Shown one piece after another: positions 35,021 through 42,580 of a DNA stretch of 64,000 bases. Made by a program: the position numbers and the translations under genes. The stretch comes from G963664835 sp965220775 (GTDB lineage: Bacteria > Chloroflexota > UBA6077 > FW602-bin22 > JBCLEL01), in assembly GCA_965220775.1 (NCBI GenBank), contig OZ244845.1:1922001-1986000 (forward strand). The letters run 5' to 3'. The notes under the pieces were generated by a model, which was given only the letters and a program-made list of their open reading frames with translations, ran no database searches and was not told the origin of the DNA. Each line of letters starts with the position of its first letter. Position 1 is the first letter of the stretch.

Positions 35021-35093
35021 ATTTTGCTATCTCTCCCTCATTCACAGCGAGTCGCATCGACAAGCGGCTAATACTGCACACGACAAGCTCGAA

Positions 35094-35108
35094 GTTCAGC
35101 CGCTGAAC
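35094..35108. promoter_or_regulatory. Perfect 15-bp palindrome upstream of erpA
   Basis: GTTCAGC-C-GCTGAAC, 7-bp arms around one base, 74 nt upstream of the erpA start. It has the size of a dimeric repressor site. It is not the GAAC-N4-GTTC LexA pattern. Candidate operator, regulator unknown. Confidence 0.4.
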
Positions 35109-35164
35109 CCCACACCAACGATACTAAGCGCCTCTTACTGAGCAGTCAACCAATATTCGATAAG

Positions 35165-35490
35165 GTAAGTGTTCAGATTTAGGAGTACACTGTATTCCTA
35201 CCAATCGCTCGTGCCGGCTGCCGTCTGCACACCGAGGAATCAAGATTGAGTGTGCAGGTTGGTGGGAGTGTTTGAGGGTGCACGGCGCCTCCCATGCCTC
35301 CCCTGGATTCCCGCTTTCGCGGGAGTGACGAATTGGGAGGTTGTATAGAAGAATTGAGGCGTGGGCATGACGAGGTGAGCGACTGCATTTCGTCGGACTC
35401 GCTTCTCGCGGGAATATCTCCCGGATCGGAGTCCGGAACGTGCTGTCAAACCACACTCGAAGACTGATTCACCCAAATCTGAACTGTTAC
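35165..35490. mobile_element. IS66-like MITE, copy A (326 bp)
   Basis: Left end GTAAGTGTTCAGATTTAGG and inverted right end GTAACAGTTCAGATTTGG form imperfect terminal repeats. TCGATAAG flanks both sides exactly (35157-35164 and 35491-35498), an 8-bp target duplication. Ends starting GTAA with 8-bp duplications are typical of IS66-family elements. The interior codes for nothing and includes the palindromic CTGGATTCCCGC...GCGGGAGTGACG module also seen in the dispersed repeats. It fills most of the 537-nt gap between erpA and the TauE-like gene. Confidence 0.85.
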
Positions 35491-35557
35491 TCGATAAGTG
35501 ATGCCTGTCGAAGCTCTGTGGACCGCTCACTTCGACGAAACGTCTTCTGGACCCTCC

Positions 35558-36295
35558 CTAGCCGGCAAGGGCTAGCCCGCCGGCCAGGAAGAGAATCCCA
35601 GCTACCACCAATCGCAGTTGTTTTTCTACCATCCTCGGCAGCAGCCAGGCACCTAGCATCGCTCCAGCAACCGAGGCGGGCACTAGTACCAAGCTTTGAA
35701 CCTGCAACGGACCGCTCAGCGTTCCAGAAACTAGGTAAGTGCCGAGCCGCCAGCTTGAGAGCAGCGCTATCACCATTACGACGCACGCCCGTACCTGAAA
35801 CGCGTTCAGCGGCCGGTGCATAAGCAAAATGACGAGCGGGGGGCCGGCCGTGCCCAGCAACCCCAAAATGCCTCCTACGAACAAACCCCCAATCCAATTC
35901 ACGCCCGCGGGCCATTCAGGGGTTACCGCGCGAGCCCGCTTGATTTCTCGCAACAACATGTCCGTGGCGAAGAGCAAAACCGCAATGCCAAGCAGTACCT
36001 GGATCAATCGGATCTCAAGAGTGTTCAGCAATCGGTCGCCAACAATTACACCGAGCAAACCCGTCAATAAAATGGGCCTGATTTCTCGCCAATTGACTTC
36101 CGCCCTCGCCTTGTAAGCTAACCAGATGGAGATCGCTGCCTGGGATGGTACAAAGAGAACGATTGCCGATTGGGCGTCTACCACCAGCGTCATCAACGGC
36201 GTCGCGACCAACGCCCCACCGATGCCGGCCAACCCCTGTATCACGGCCGCAAAGGCGACCATCAGCCAAAGTAGTGCGGTATCGGCGAGATTCAA
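35558..36295 (-). CDS. TauE/SafE-family sulfite exporter-like permease
   Basis: A 245-residue, about eight-helix permease. The two half-repeats begin AVIQGLAGIGGALVATPLM and GGLFVGGILGLLGTAGPPLVI, the conserved glycine-rich segments of TauE/SafE (DUF81) proteins, which move sulfite, sulfonates or related anions. TTG start at 36295 with no visible ribosome-binding site. Its stop lies 67 nt from MITE copy A. The sulfur operon at 24.6-28.6 kb is not adjacent, so the substrate is open. Confidence 0.88.
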   Translation of the reverse strand: MNLADTALLWLMVAFAAVIQGLAGIGGALVATPLMTLVVDAQSAIVLFVPSQAAISIWLAYKARAEVNWREIRPILLTGLLGVIVGDRLLNTLEIRLIQVLLGIAVLLFATDMLLREIKRARAVTPEWPAGVNWIGGLFVGGILGLLGTAGPPLVILLMHRPLNAFQVRACVVMVIALLSSWRLGTYLVSGTLSGPLQVQSLVLVPASVAGAMLGAWLLPRMVEKQLRLVVAGILFLAGGLALAG

Positions 36296-36498
36296 TAATT
36301 GCTTGCCTATTCGGTTTGGGCGAGTTGTGAAGTTGCCTAAGATCAGTCACTAACTGACTCGAAACTGTAGAATCTTATAAGTGTGACCCATCGATGTCAC
36401 TCCCGAACAAGACGTTGACCTGGGGTCATCTGGCAAAAATCGCTATACCGCACCATTTCTTTGGTAGTTAACGAGACGATTCAGAGGTGACAGCGCGC

Positions 36499-37269
36499 AT
36501 GGAATTGGAGAAGAAAGTCGCAATCGTTACCGGCGCTGGCAATGGGCTTGGAAGGGCCATCACGCACGCCTTCGCTGCGGAAGGAGCGATCGTAGTAGTC
36601 GCCGACGTAGATGCGGCTAGTGCGAGTAACGTTGCTGGTCGCGTTCGGGACTCCGGCGGACGAGCATTGGACGTGCTGGTCGATGTGACAGATTCCAACC
36701 AAGTTGAGACGATGGTTGGCCGAGTCGTCGATGAATTCGACAGGGTTGACGTACTGGTCAATAACGCCGGAATCGTAGGTCCTCAAGGTCCGCTTGTCGA
36801 CCTACTCGAAAGCGGTTTCGATTCTGTAGTCGGTGTTAATCTTAAGGGCGTTTATCTTTGCTCCAAGGTGGTAATCCCTCAAATGGTTACCCAGCAAAGC
36901 GGCAAGATCATCCATATCGCATCCATAGCCGGCAAGATGGGCGAGCCCTTCAACGGCGTCTACTCTGCTACTAAAGCCGCGGTAATTAACCTCACGCAGA
37001 GCATGGCTCTCGAGCTCGCGCCCGATGGGATCAACGTAAACTCAGTCTGCCCGGCCGCCATGGATACCGCAATCATGGAAGAGGTATACAAATCAAGGGC
37101 AAAATACTTCGGCCTTACTCCTGATGAGTTCAGGCGTCAGATCGAAACTTCGTTTCCGCTTCCCCGGAAGCTGGTCCTGGAAGATACGGCCAATTTGGCC
37201 GTCTTTCTGGCCTCCAGCAAGTCAGACATGATCACTGGACAGTCGATCAATGTTAGTGGTGGGTTGTAG
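36499..37269 (+). CDS. Short-chain dehydrogenase/reductase
   Basis: A 256-residue classical SDR. The NAD(P) motif is VTGAGNGLGRAI, DVLVNNAGIVGP is the structural NNAG, the catalytic Ser is in IIHIASIAG, and YSATK carries Tyr and Lys. VVADVDAAS after strand 2 (Asp) suggests NAD+ preference. ATG 36499 has AGAGGTG 10 nt upstream; a GTG (36487) overlaps that site. It is followed 86 nt later by the M24-like gene, probably the same transcript. Confidence 0.92.
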   Translation: MELEKKVAIVTGAGNGLGRAITHAFAAEGAIVVVADVDAASASNVAGRVRDSGGRALDVLVDVTDSNQVETMVGRVVDEFDRVDVLVNNAGIVGPQGPLVDLLESGFDSVVGVNLKGVYLCSKVVIPQMVTQQSGKIIHIASIAGKMGEPFNGVYSATKAAVINLTQSMALELAPDGINVNSVCPAAMDTAIMEEVYKSRAKYFGLTPDEFRRQIETSFPLPRKLVLEDTANLAVFLASSKSDMITGQSINVSGGL

Positions 37270-37355
37270 ATTCTAGAGCTGCCGGCCTCGAATCGTTTGC
37301 ATTCCTGGAGCAGCACGCCCCAATCAGCAACAATTGAACACAACGGGAGACGCTA

Positions 37356-38588
37356 ATGGGTTTCGGAACTAAAGGGATGATGGGTGTCGACTATGAAGAA
37401 CGAATCGACTTCAATCGTTTGCGTCGAGAGCGAGTCGCCAAGATAAAGTCCGCAATGAAAAAGACAGACTTGGGTTGCCTCTTGCTCTTTGACACCGGCA
37501 ATAAGCGTTACGCCACATCGACTGCGGTAGCTTCTCCAGAAGTAGACAACATGGCGCGGTACGCTGTAGTTCCGCGCAACGGCGAACCATACATCTTCGG
37601 GTTCGGCTCGGAGGTCGCCGCGGAGAAGCTCAACTGTCCTTGGATCGCAGACAGAGCTTTTCCGGCCCATACCACAATGTTCGGCGCCCTGCCACGAGGG
37701 TGGAAAGCCTACGCGCGGTTCATCGACGATATCCGCATGGTCCTCGATAAGCACGGCATAGGATCGGACGAGCCGATCGGGGTCGATATCTTGGACTCCC
37801 AACTGATACTTGCACTGCAAGAATACGGACTCCACGTTGGTGATGGTCAAGACGTGATGCTCGAGGCTCGGACGGTGAAGACTCAAGACGAAATACAAAT
37901 TATGGCGAATGCAGCCGCCACGGTCGACGCCGCATTTGATGGGATCGCCCGACTGATTCGTCCCGGCATTCGTGAAAATGACATACAGGCCGAAGGCTCG
38001 CGCATAATGCATTCCCTCGGAGCCCAGTGGGTGCACAATGTTCAGGTTACGAGCGGAGCGCGCACCTTTCCTCATCCCCACCTTAGTTCGGACCGGCTAC
38101 TGCAGCCGGGCGACCTCGTATTTATGGATATAGTCACGTTGCTAAACGGCTATCACACTTGTTATTACCGCACGTTTTGCTGTGGTAAGCCGTCGCAGAA
38201 GCAAAGAGATATTTACAAGAGCACGTACGACATGTTGTACGCCGGCATGGACGTCATCCGCGCCGGAGCCACGACGTCGGATATCGTTCAGGTGTGGCCC
38301 GAAGCCGGTCATTGGGGCTTGAAGAACGAGTCCGAAGCCTTCGGTTTGGCTTTCGGTCACGGATTGGGAGTGGGCCTCTGGGAGCGGCCCATAATCTCCC
38401 GCCTCTACAGCTTGGAACACCCTGTTGAGCTGAAGGAAAACATGGTTCTCGCCGTTGAAACTTATGATGGTGAGGGCTCGGACGGTGCTCGTATCGAGGA
38501 AGAGATTGTGGTTACAAACTCAGGATATGAGCTTATTACCAAGTTTCCTTGTGACGAACTCATAGCCTGTGGAACCCACTTCTATTAG
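37356..38588 (+). CDS. M24 (pita-bread fold) family protein with an altered metal site
   Basis: A 410-residue protein with a creatinase-like N-domain (1-170) and an M24 catalytic domain. Metal-site positions: D258 (FMDIVTLL), H335 (GHGLGVGLWERP), E368 (LAVETY) and E382 (RIEEEIVVT) fit the M24 ligands. The second Asp, expected in the GY-x-x-D-x-x-R-T segment, is Cys269 (GYHTCYYRTF). It may therefore not be an ordinary Xaa-Pro peptidase; DMSP-lyase DddP is a distant M24 relative with a similar C-terminus, but its substrate residues cannot be verified here. ATG 37356, CGGGAGA upstream; partner of the SDR. Confidence 0.85.
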   Translation: MGFGTKGMMGVDYEERIDFNRLRRERVAKIKSAMKKTDLGCLLLFDTGNKRYATSTAVASPEVDNMARYAVVPRNGEPYIFGFGSEVAAEKLNCPWIADRAFPAHTTMFGALPRGWKAYARFIDDIRMVLDKHGIGSDEPIGVDILDSQLILALQEYGLHVGDGQDVMLEARTVKTQDEIQIMANAAATVDAAFDGIARLIRPGIRENDIQAEGSRIMHSLGAQWVHNVQVTSGARTFPHPHLSSDRLLQPGDLVFMDIVTLLNGYHTCYYRTFCCGKPSQKQRDIYKSTYDMLYAGMDVIRAGATTSDIVQVWPEAGHWGLKNESEAFGLAFGHGLGVGLWERPIISRLYSLEHPVELKENMVLAVETYDGEGSDGARIEEEIVVTNSGYELITKFPCDELIACGTHFY

Positions 38589-39561
38589 AGTTCGATCAAC
38601 AATGGAATGGCGGTAGATCAAAGAAGAAGGTATTGCGCCGTTCGTTTATCTTTGGCCAAGCGCGCCCCGGCGGTTGGCCGGAACATTTGCCTCCAGAGTG
38701 CCATCAAAGGCCGACCTCGCCCTAGGAATGGCTCCCCGAGCCGCCACTAATCATGATCGCCAGGCCTCTGCCACTCGGTCCGCACTCCGGCCATTTGTAG
38801 GAAAATAGTCCGCTCCCGGTGGCCATACCGGTGCCGTCATCGGTACGAAAATGCGCCTTCCAATCAACCTCAATGCCGGCCCTCCCCGGGCGAAACGTGC
38901 CGAATTGTAGATCGATGATCGATGGTGGAACGAGAAAATGTAGCGCGGGGGCTTGTCCCCCGCTGGGGTCGGGGTAGGGCGTGGCAGAATCCGCCGTGCC
39001 GATTCGCTGTACCAAACCACAACTCCGGCTTTTCATACCTTGGAGTGCCGGCGCCAACCGGCATGAGCGATTGCTATGAGAATAGACTCCCAACTCGTCA
39101 CTCCGGCGGTCGAAAGCATGCCCCGTACCCAGATACGGGGCCGGAGTCCAGGGATGGGGAACCCCGTAGGGCCGGAGCGTCTTCCCAGCCAAGGATCCCC
39201 GACGCCCCGCGATTTTTATCCTCTTATTGCGGCCTTCGCAAGGCCATGGTGATTCCGGCGAAAGCCGGAATCCAGGGGTGGGGTATGGACGGTAAATGAC
39301 CCGCAAACACCTCCTCCAATCAGCACTCCGGTTTTCATATCTGGGTTTGCCAGCAGGAGCCGGAATGGGCAAGTGGTCCGAGAATAACCTGTTCACTTCC
39401 CGCCTCTTGGTCCACGGACTACCTTCTTGGATTCATAGGGCATCTCCTTGCCAGTCGGAAATCCTCCGAAGTCTCTTACAATTCCTTGCCCTGTCGCCGT
39501 CCTATGGTAGAATCTCGCACTACATCCGACCCCCATCGCGCAAGACGCGGTTTCACTTAGG
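38589..39561. other. Long non-coding region
   Basis: Nearly 1 kb without a credible gene. It is occupied mostly by the fullest copy of the dispersed composite repeat (38840-39290). A further repeat-like fragment (TTTTCATATCTGGGTTTGCC) lies near 39332-39370, and the RlpA gene leader ends it. Several open frames here run through the repeat and are not genes. Confidence 0.7.
38840..39290 (+). repeat. Dispersed composite repeat, copy 2 (most complete)
   Basis: Modules in order: ACGAAAATGCGCCTTCCAATC; GAGAAAATGTAGCGC with the hairpin GGGGGCTTGTCCCCC; GTGGCAGAATCCGCCGTG; TTTTCATACCTTGGAGTGCC; GAGCGATTGCTATGAGAATA; GTACCCAGATACGGGGCCGG; and ATTCCGGCGAAAGCCGGAAT. It aligns end to end with copy 5, which is interrupted by the IS481-type element, and so shows the unoccupied insertion site. 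Confidence 0.8.
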
Positions 39562-40683
39562 ATGCAAAGAGAATATTATTCTAGTGTCGGACGAGCTGTC
39601 GTTTGCTCGTTCGTCAAATACGTGTTTCGGTTCGGGATCGCAATAGCGGTGTCCCTATCGAGTTTCGCCCTTCCTCAGGCAAGCTCGGCAGTCAGCGCGA
39701 CGGTCGCCGAGTTGGACTATCCCACCACGAACGGCCATTTTTATACCCAGGCGAACGGTCATCCTCTCGGCACGAATGCCAGCGGATTTGAGATCACCAA
39801 TGAGGGCGGTATCCTGTTTTGGACCGGGTTTGACCATCTCGGCCGGGTAGAGAAACTTGGTTACCCGATCTCTAACCGTTACGACTGCTCCGGTTTCGTT
39901 TGCCAGGCTACACAGCGGGGGATATTGCAATGGGATCCCGTAAACGAGCGCGTTACCCTTCTGAATACGCTTGAGCTTATCGCCCAGCTTGGCCACGATG
40001 AGTGGTTGAGATCCCAGGCCATTGTCCCGCCCCCGACCGGTCTAGCGCCGGACCCACTTGGTGACTTCTCGGCAATATACCAGCATCGCATCAGCCAGTT
40101 GGCCAGCGATTGGCCGATCTACAACGCCTACGTATCGGATAAGCGATCTCTCGAGCTCTATGGGTTGCCCGTCTCGTCGCCGCAAGCGATGGGCCAAGTC
40201 GTAGCCGTTAGATTCCAAAGAAATGTCCTCTACCATTGGGTTGGCGATAACACCGTAATCGCCGGCCTCGCCGGCGATCTCGCCAAGCAGGTGGGGATAG
40301 TGCCGGCAGGCTCCTGCACCCCTCAACCGCCGCCATTCAGAGCCCTCCACGGCGTCGCGACTTGGTACGGCGAGTTCTTTCACGGCAACGTGATGGCTAA
40401 CGGCCAAGTCTACGACATGTACGACCCCACGACCGCGGCAAGCAATATCTTTCCCTTCGATACCAGGCTCCGTGTCACCCGTCTCGACAACGGCAAGAGT
40501 ATCATCGTCCGCGTAACGGATCGAGGCGCCTTTAGGGATCCAATACTCGTCGATCTCAGTTGGGCGGCGTTCGGAGAGTTGGGCCTTCCCGCCGAGGGAG
40601 TAATCAAAATCTCGGTGCGAGCTGTAGACCAACAAGTCGCAAGTCCGCATTCCTTGCCGGTACTCGACCTCGCGTCTCGTTGA
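39562..40683 (+). CDS. Exported RlpA-like double-psi beta-barrel protein
   Basis: A 373-residue secreted protein. A signal peptide (FGIAIAVSLSSFALPQASSA) is followed by two copies of a Chloroflexota-type wall-associated module (GHPLGTNASGFEITNEGGIL...YPISNRYDCSGFVCQATQRG and LYGLPVSSPQAMGQVVAVRF). The C-terminal RlpA/DPBB domain has GVATWYGEFFHGNVMANGQV and IIVRVTDRGAF, the Asp of VTDRG being the catalytic residue of RlpA lytic transglycosylases. It may cleave or bind peptidoglycan. ATG 39562 with no clear ribosome site. Monocistronic context, after the repeat region. Confidence 0.85.
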   Translation: MQREYYSSVGRAVVCSFVKYVFRFGIAIAVSLSSFALPQASSAVSATVAELDYPTTNGHFYTQANGHPLGTNASGFEITNEGGILFWTGFDHLGRVEKLGYPISNRYDCSGFVCQATQRGILQWDPVNERVTLLNTLELIAQLGHDEWLRSQAIVPPPTGLAPDPLGDFSAIYQHRISQLASDWPIYNAYVSDKRSLELYGLPVSSPQAMGQVVAVRFQRNVLYHWVGDNTVIAGLAGDLAKQVGIVPAGSCTPQPPPFRALHGVATWYGEFFHGNVMANGQVYDMYDPTTAASNIFPFDTRLRVTRLDNGKSIIVRVTDRGAFRDPILVDLSWAAFGELGLPAEGVIKISVRAVDQQVASPHSLPVLDLASR

Positions 40684-40779
40684 TGTAAGGCGGCGAATCA
40701 CCCCTTGTCTGCCTCACAAACCGAGTCAAGGTGTTATCATCCTGCCTAGGACTTTGAGCTCAGATTATGAGGACGACAA

Positions 40780-41532
40780 TTGGCCCGCGTATTCCCCGAA
40801 GTTAAGCTACTAGACCATCCCGCCGATCCCCTTGCCGTGCTCTATGTCGCATACCGTACCTGTTATTCTAGCCTTCGCCCGCAAACGATCTGGAATCGGA
40901 TCGAGTCCGGCCGGATCGAACGCGAAAAGATGATAGCGTTTATCCAACGTATGCTAGGAACAGGTCACGGTTCACCCCGCCAGCAGCTCAACTTCACCTT
41001 CGGTCTCAGCCGCATGTCGCGGGTTACGTCGCACCAATTCGTCCGGCATCACGTTGGCATCGTCTTTGATCAGCAGTCTCAGCGCTACGTCGAGTTCAAG
41101 GGCGGAGATTTTCCCTACGTGGTCCCACCTAGTTGGGACAAGTTAGGCTTGATCGAGAAGTATGTCAACTTTATGTCTCAGGCCGCTCAGCTGTACGAAG
41201 AGGCGATCGCCGCCGGCGTGCCGGCTGAAGACGCGCGTTACGTGTTGCCGCACAGCGCCGCGACCAATATCCAGTTCACGGTAAATTTTGAAGAGATTCT
41301 TCATATTGCCGACCTTAGGCTATGCACGCGTGCCCAATGGGAGATAAGGCACTTCTGGGCCAAGGTACGCGCCGAGATAGTTCGAAAATGGCCCGAGTTA
41401 GGCCGGTTCATCCAACCTAAGTGCGGACAGCACCGGCTCGGATACTGCGATGAGCCATTCAAGGAGTACGAGGTGTGCCCACTTTCCAGGGTAAGGCCGC
41501 ACAAGCAACATATTCTTGGTCCCCATCAGTAG
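40780..41532 (+). CDS. thyX: Flavin-dependent thymidylate synthase
   Basis: A 250-residue ThyX that methylates dUMP using methylene-THF, FAD and NADPH. The signature normally RHRxxSxNxxSxRY reads RHHVGIVFDQQSQRY (89-103): the third residue is His and the first Ser is missing (GIVF), a variant seen in some ThyX lineages. ATNIQFTVNFEEILHIADLR and TRAQWEIRHF are conserved. TTG start with GAGG about 8 nt upstream. It overlaps no true gene; the CoA-transferase subunit starts 95 nt after its stop. Confidence 0.92.
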   Translation: MARVFPEVKLLDHPADPLAVLYVAYRTCYSSLRPQTIWNRIESGRIEREKMIAFIQRMLGTGHGSPRQQLNFTFGLSRMSRVTSHQFVRHHVGIVFDQQSQRYVEFKGGDFPYVVPPSWDKLGLIEKYVNFMSQAAQLYEEAIAAGVPAEDARYVLPHSAATNIQFTVNFEEILHIADLRLCTRAQWEIRHFWAKVRAEIVRKWPELGRFIQPKCGQHRLGYCDEPFKEYEVCPLSRVRPHKQHILGPHQ

Positions 41533-41626
41533 CCGTGAGTTGGGTATCCATCCGCAAAGCACTCGCCCACTGACATATATCAACTACGAGGGCGTCGCTG
41601 AGAGTCCAATCAGAGAGGGTTCTTCC

Positions 41627-42553
41627 GTGCCAGACAAGGTGATGAGCGCTAAAGAGGCTGTGCAAGAGTTTGTGAAAGATGGAGTAATGCTGCGGTCGGG
41701 AGGTATCGCCCTTCGCAAACCCATGGCGTTACTGCACGAAGTGATCCGTCAGTGTAAACGAGACATTACATTCGTGACTTCTGGATTCACCTTCGACGGC
41801 GACTTGATGGTCGGCTCCGGCTGCATCAGCCGGCTGGAAGGCTCATACTTCGGCCTTGAGGCGCTTGGGCTGTCCACGAACTACCGTCGTGCCCAAGAAA
41901 AGTCCATACCACAATACGTGCCGCTTGAGGAGTACACCAATTACGGGATGACGATTCGCTACATGGCGGGCGCGATGGGCCTCCCGTTCTTCCCCGGGAA
42001 AGGTCTCCTAGGCAGCGATATCCCCAAGTATTCTCATTCAGATTTGAACAAAAAGACTCACGAAATGGATTGTCCCTTCACCGGTGAAAGGGTAATGCTC
42101 TTGCCGGCGATCCATCCTGACGTCGCGTTCCTTCACGCTCAGCGGTGCGACTACGAAGGCAACGTGCAGATCTGGGGCCAGATTGGCGACGACCAGTGGG
42201 GCACATTGTCCGCTAAGCACATCGTCGTTTCTGTCGAAGAGGTAGTCGATGAGAGTGTGGTGCGCGCAGATCCCAACCGGACGATCATACCCGGCTTCAG
42301 AGTCGACGCTATCGTCGAAGCTCCCTTTGGCGCACATCCAAGTCAATGCCAGGGATACTACGATCTCGACTTGGATTACAAGATGATGTATACGGAGCAA
42401 GTCCGGACCAGGGAAGGGTACTTGCAATACCTGGACGAGTGGATTCATGCCGTTCCCGACCATACCGCCTACTTGGACAAGGTGGGACAGGACCGGCTCG
42501 AGGAATTGCGCGCGAAGCCGCAATTCTGCCAGCCGGTAAACTACGGTTACTAA
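41627..42553 (+). CDS. Family I CoA-transferase alpha subunit (glutaconate CoA-transferase-like)
   Basis: A 308-residue subunit A of a family I CoA-transferase (glutaconate or 3-oxoacid type). SAKEAVQEFVKDGVMLRSGG, TFVTSGFTFDGDLMVGSGC, GRVMLLPAIHPDVAFLHAQR-like sequence and CDYEGNVQIWGQ are typical; the catalytic Glu resides in the beta subunit. GTG 41627 is chosen because AGAGGG lies 7 nt upstream; the frame is open further upstream into the thyX end. No beta subunit gene is adjacent (mutL follows convergently), so its partner is elsewhere. Confidence 0.85.
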   Translation: MPDKVMSAKEAVQEFVKDGVMLRSGGIALRKPMALLHEVIRQCKRDITFVTSGFTFDGDLMVGSGCISRLEGSYFGLEALGLSTNYRRAQEKSIPQYVPLEEYTNYGMTIRYMAGAMGLPFFPGKGLLGSDIPKYSHSDLNKKTHEMDCPFTGERVMLLPAIHPDVAFLHAQRCDYEGNVQIWGQIGDDQWGTLSAKHIVVSVEEVVDESVVRADPNRTIIPGFRVDAIVEAPFGAHPSQCQGYYDLDLDYKMMYTEQVRTREGYLQYLDEWIHAVPDHTAYLDKVGQDRLEELRAKPQFCQPVNYGY

Positions 42554-42580
42554 ATCCTGGGACTGTGTGCTCGAAATAGA

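Noticed and set aside
37356..38588. DMSP lyase DddP
   Set aside because: The C-terminus is similar in feel, but a metal-binding Asp is Cys and substrate residues cannot be confirmed; kept as M24-family.
38722..39396. 224-codon minus-strand frame in the repeat region
   Set aside because: Encodes only translated repeat modules (HFLVPPSIIDLQFGTF and similar), recurring in different frames in other copies.
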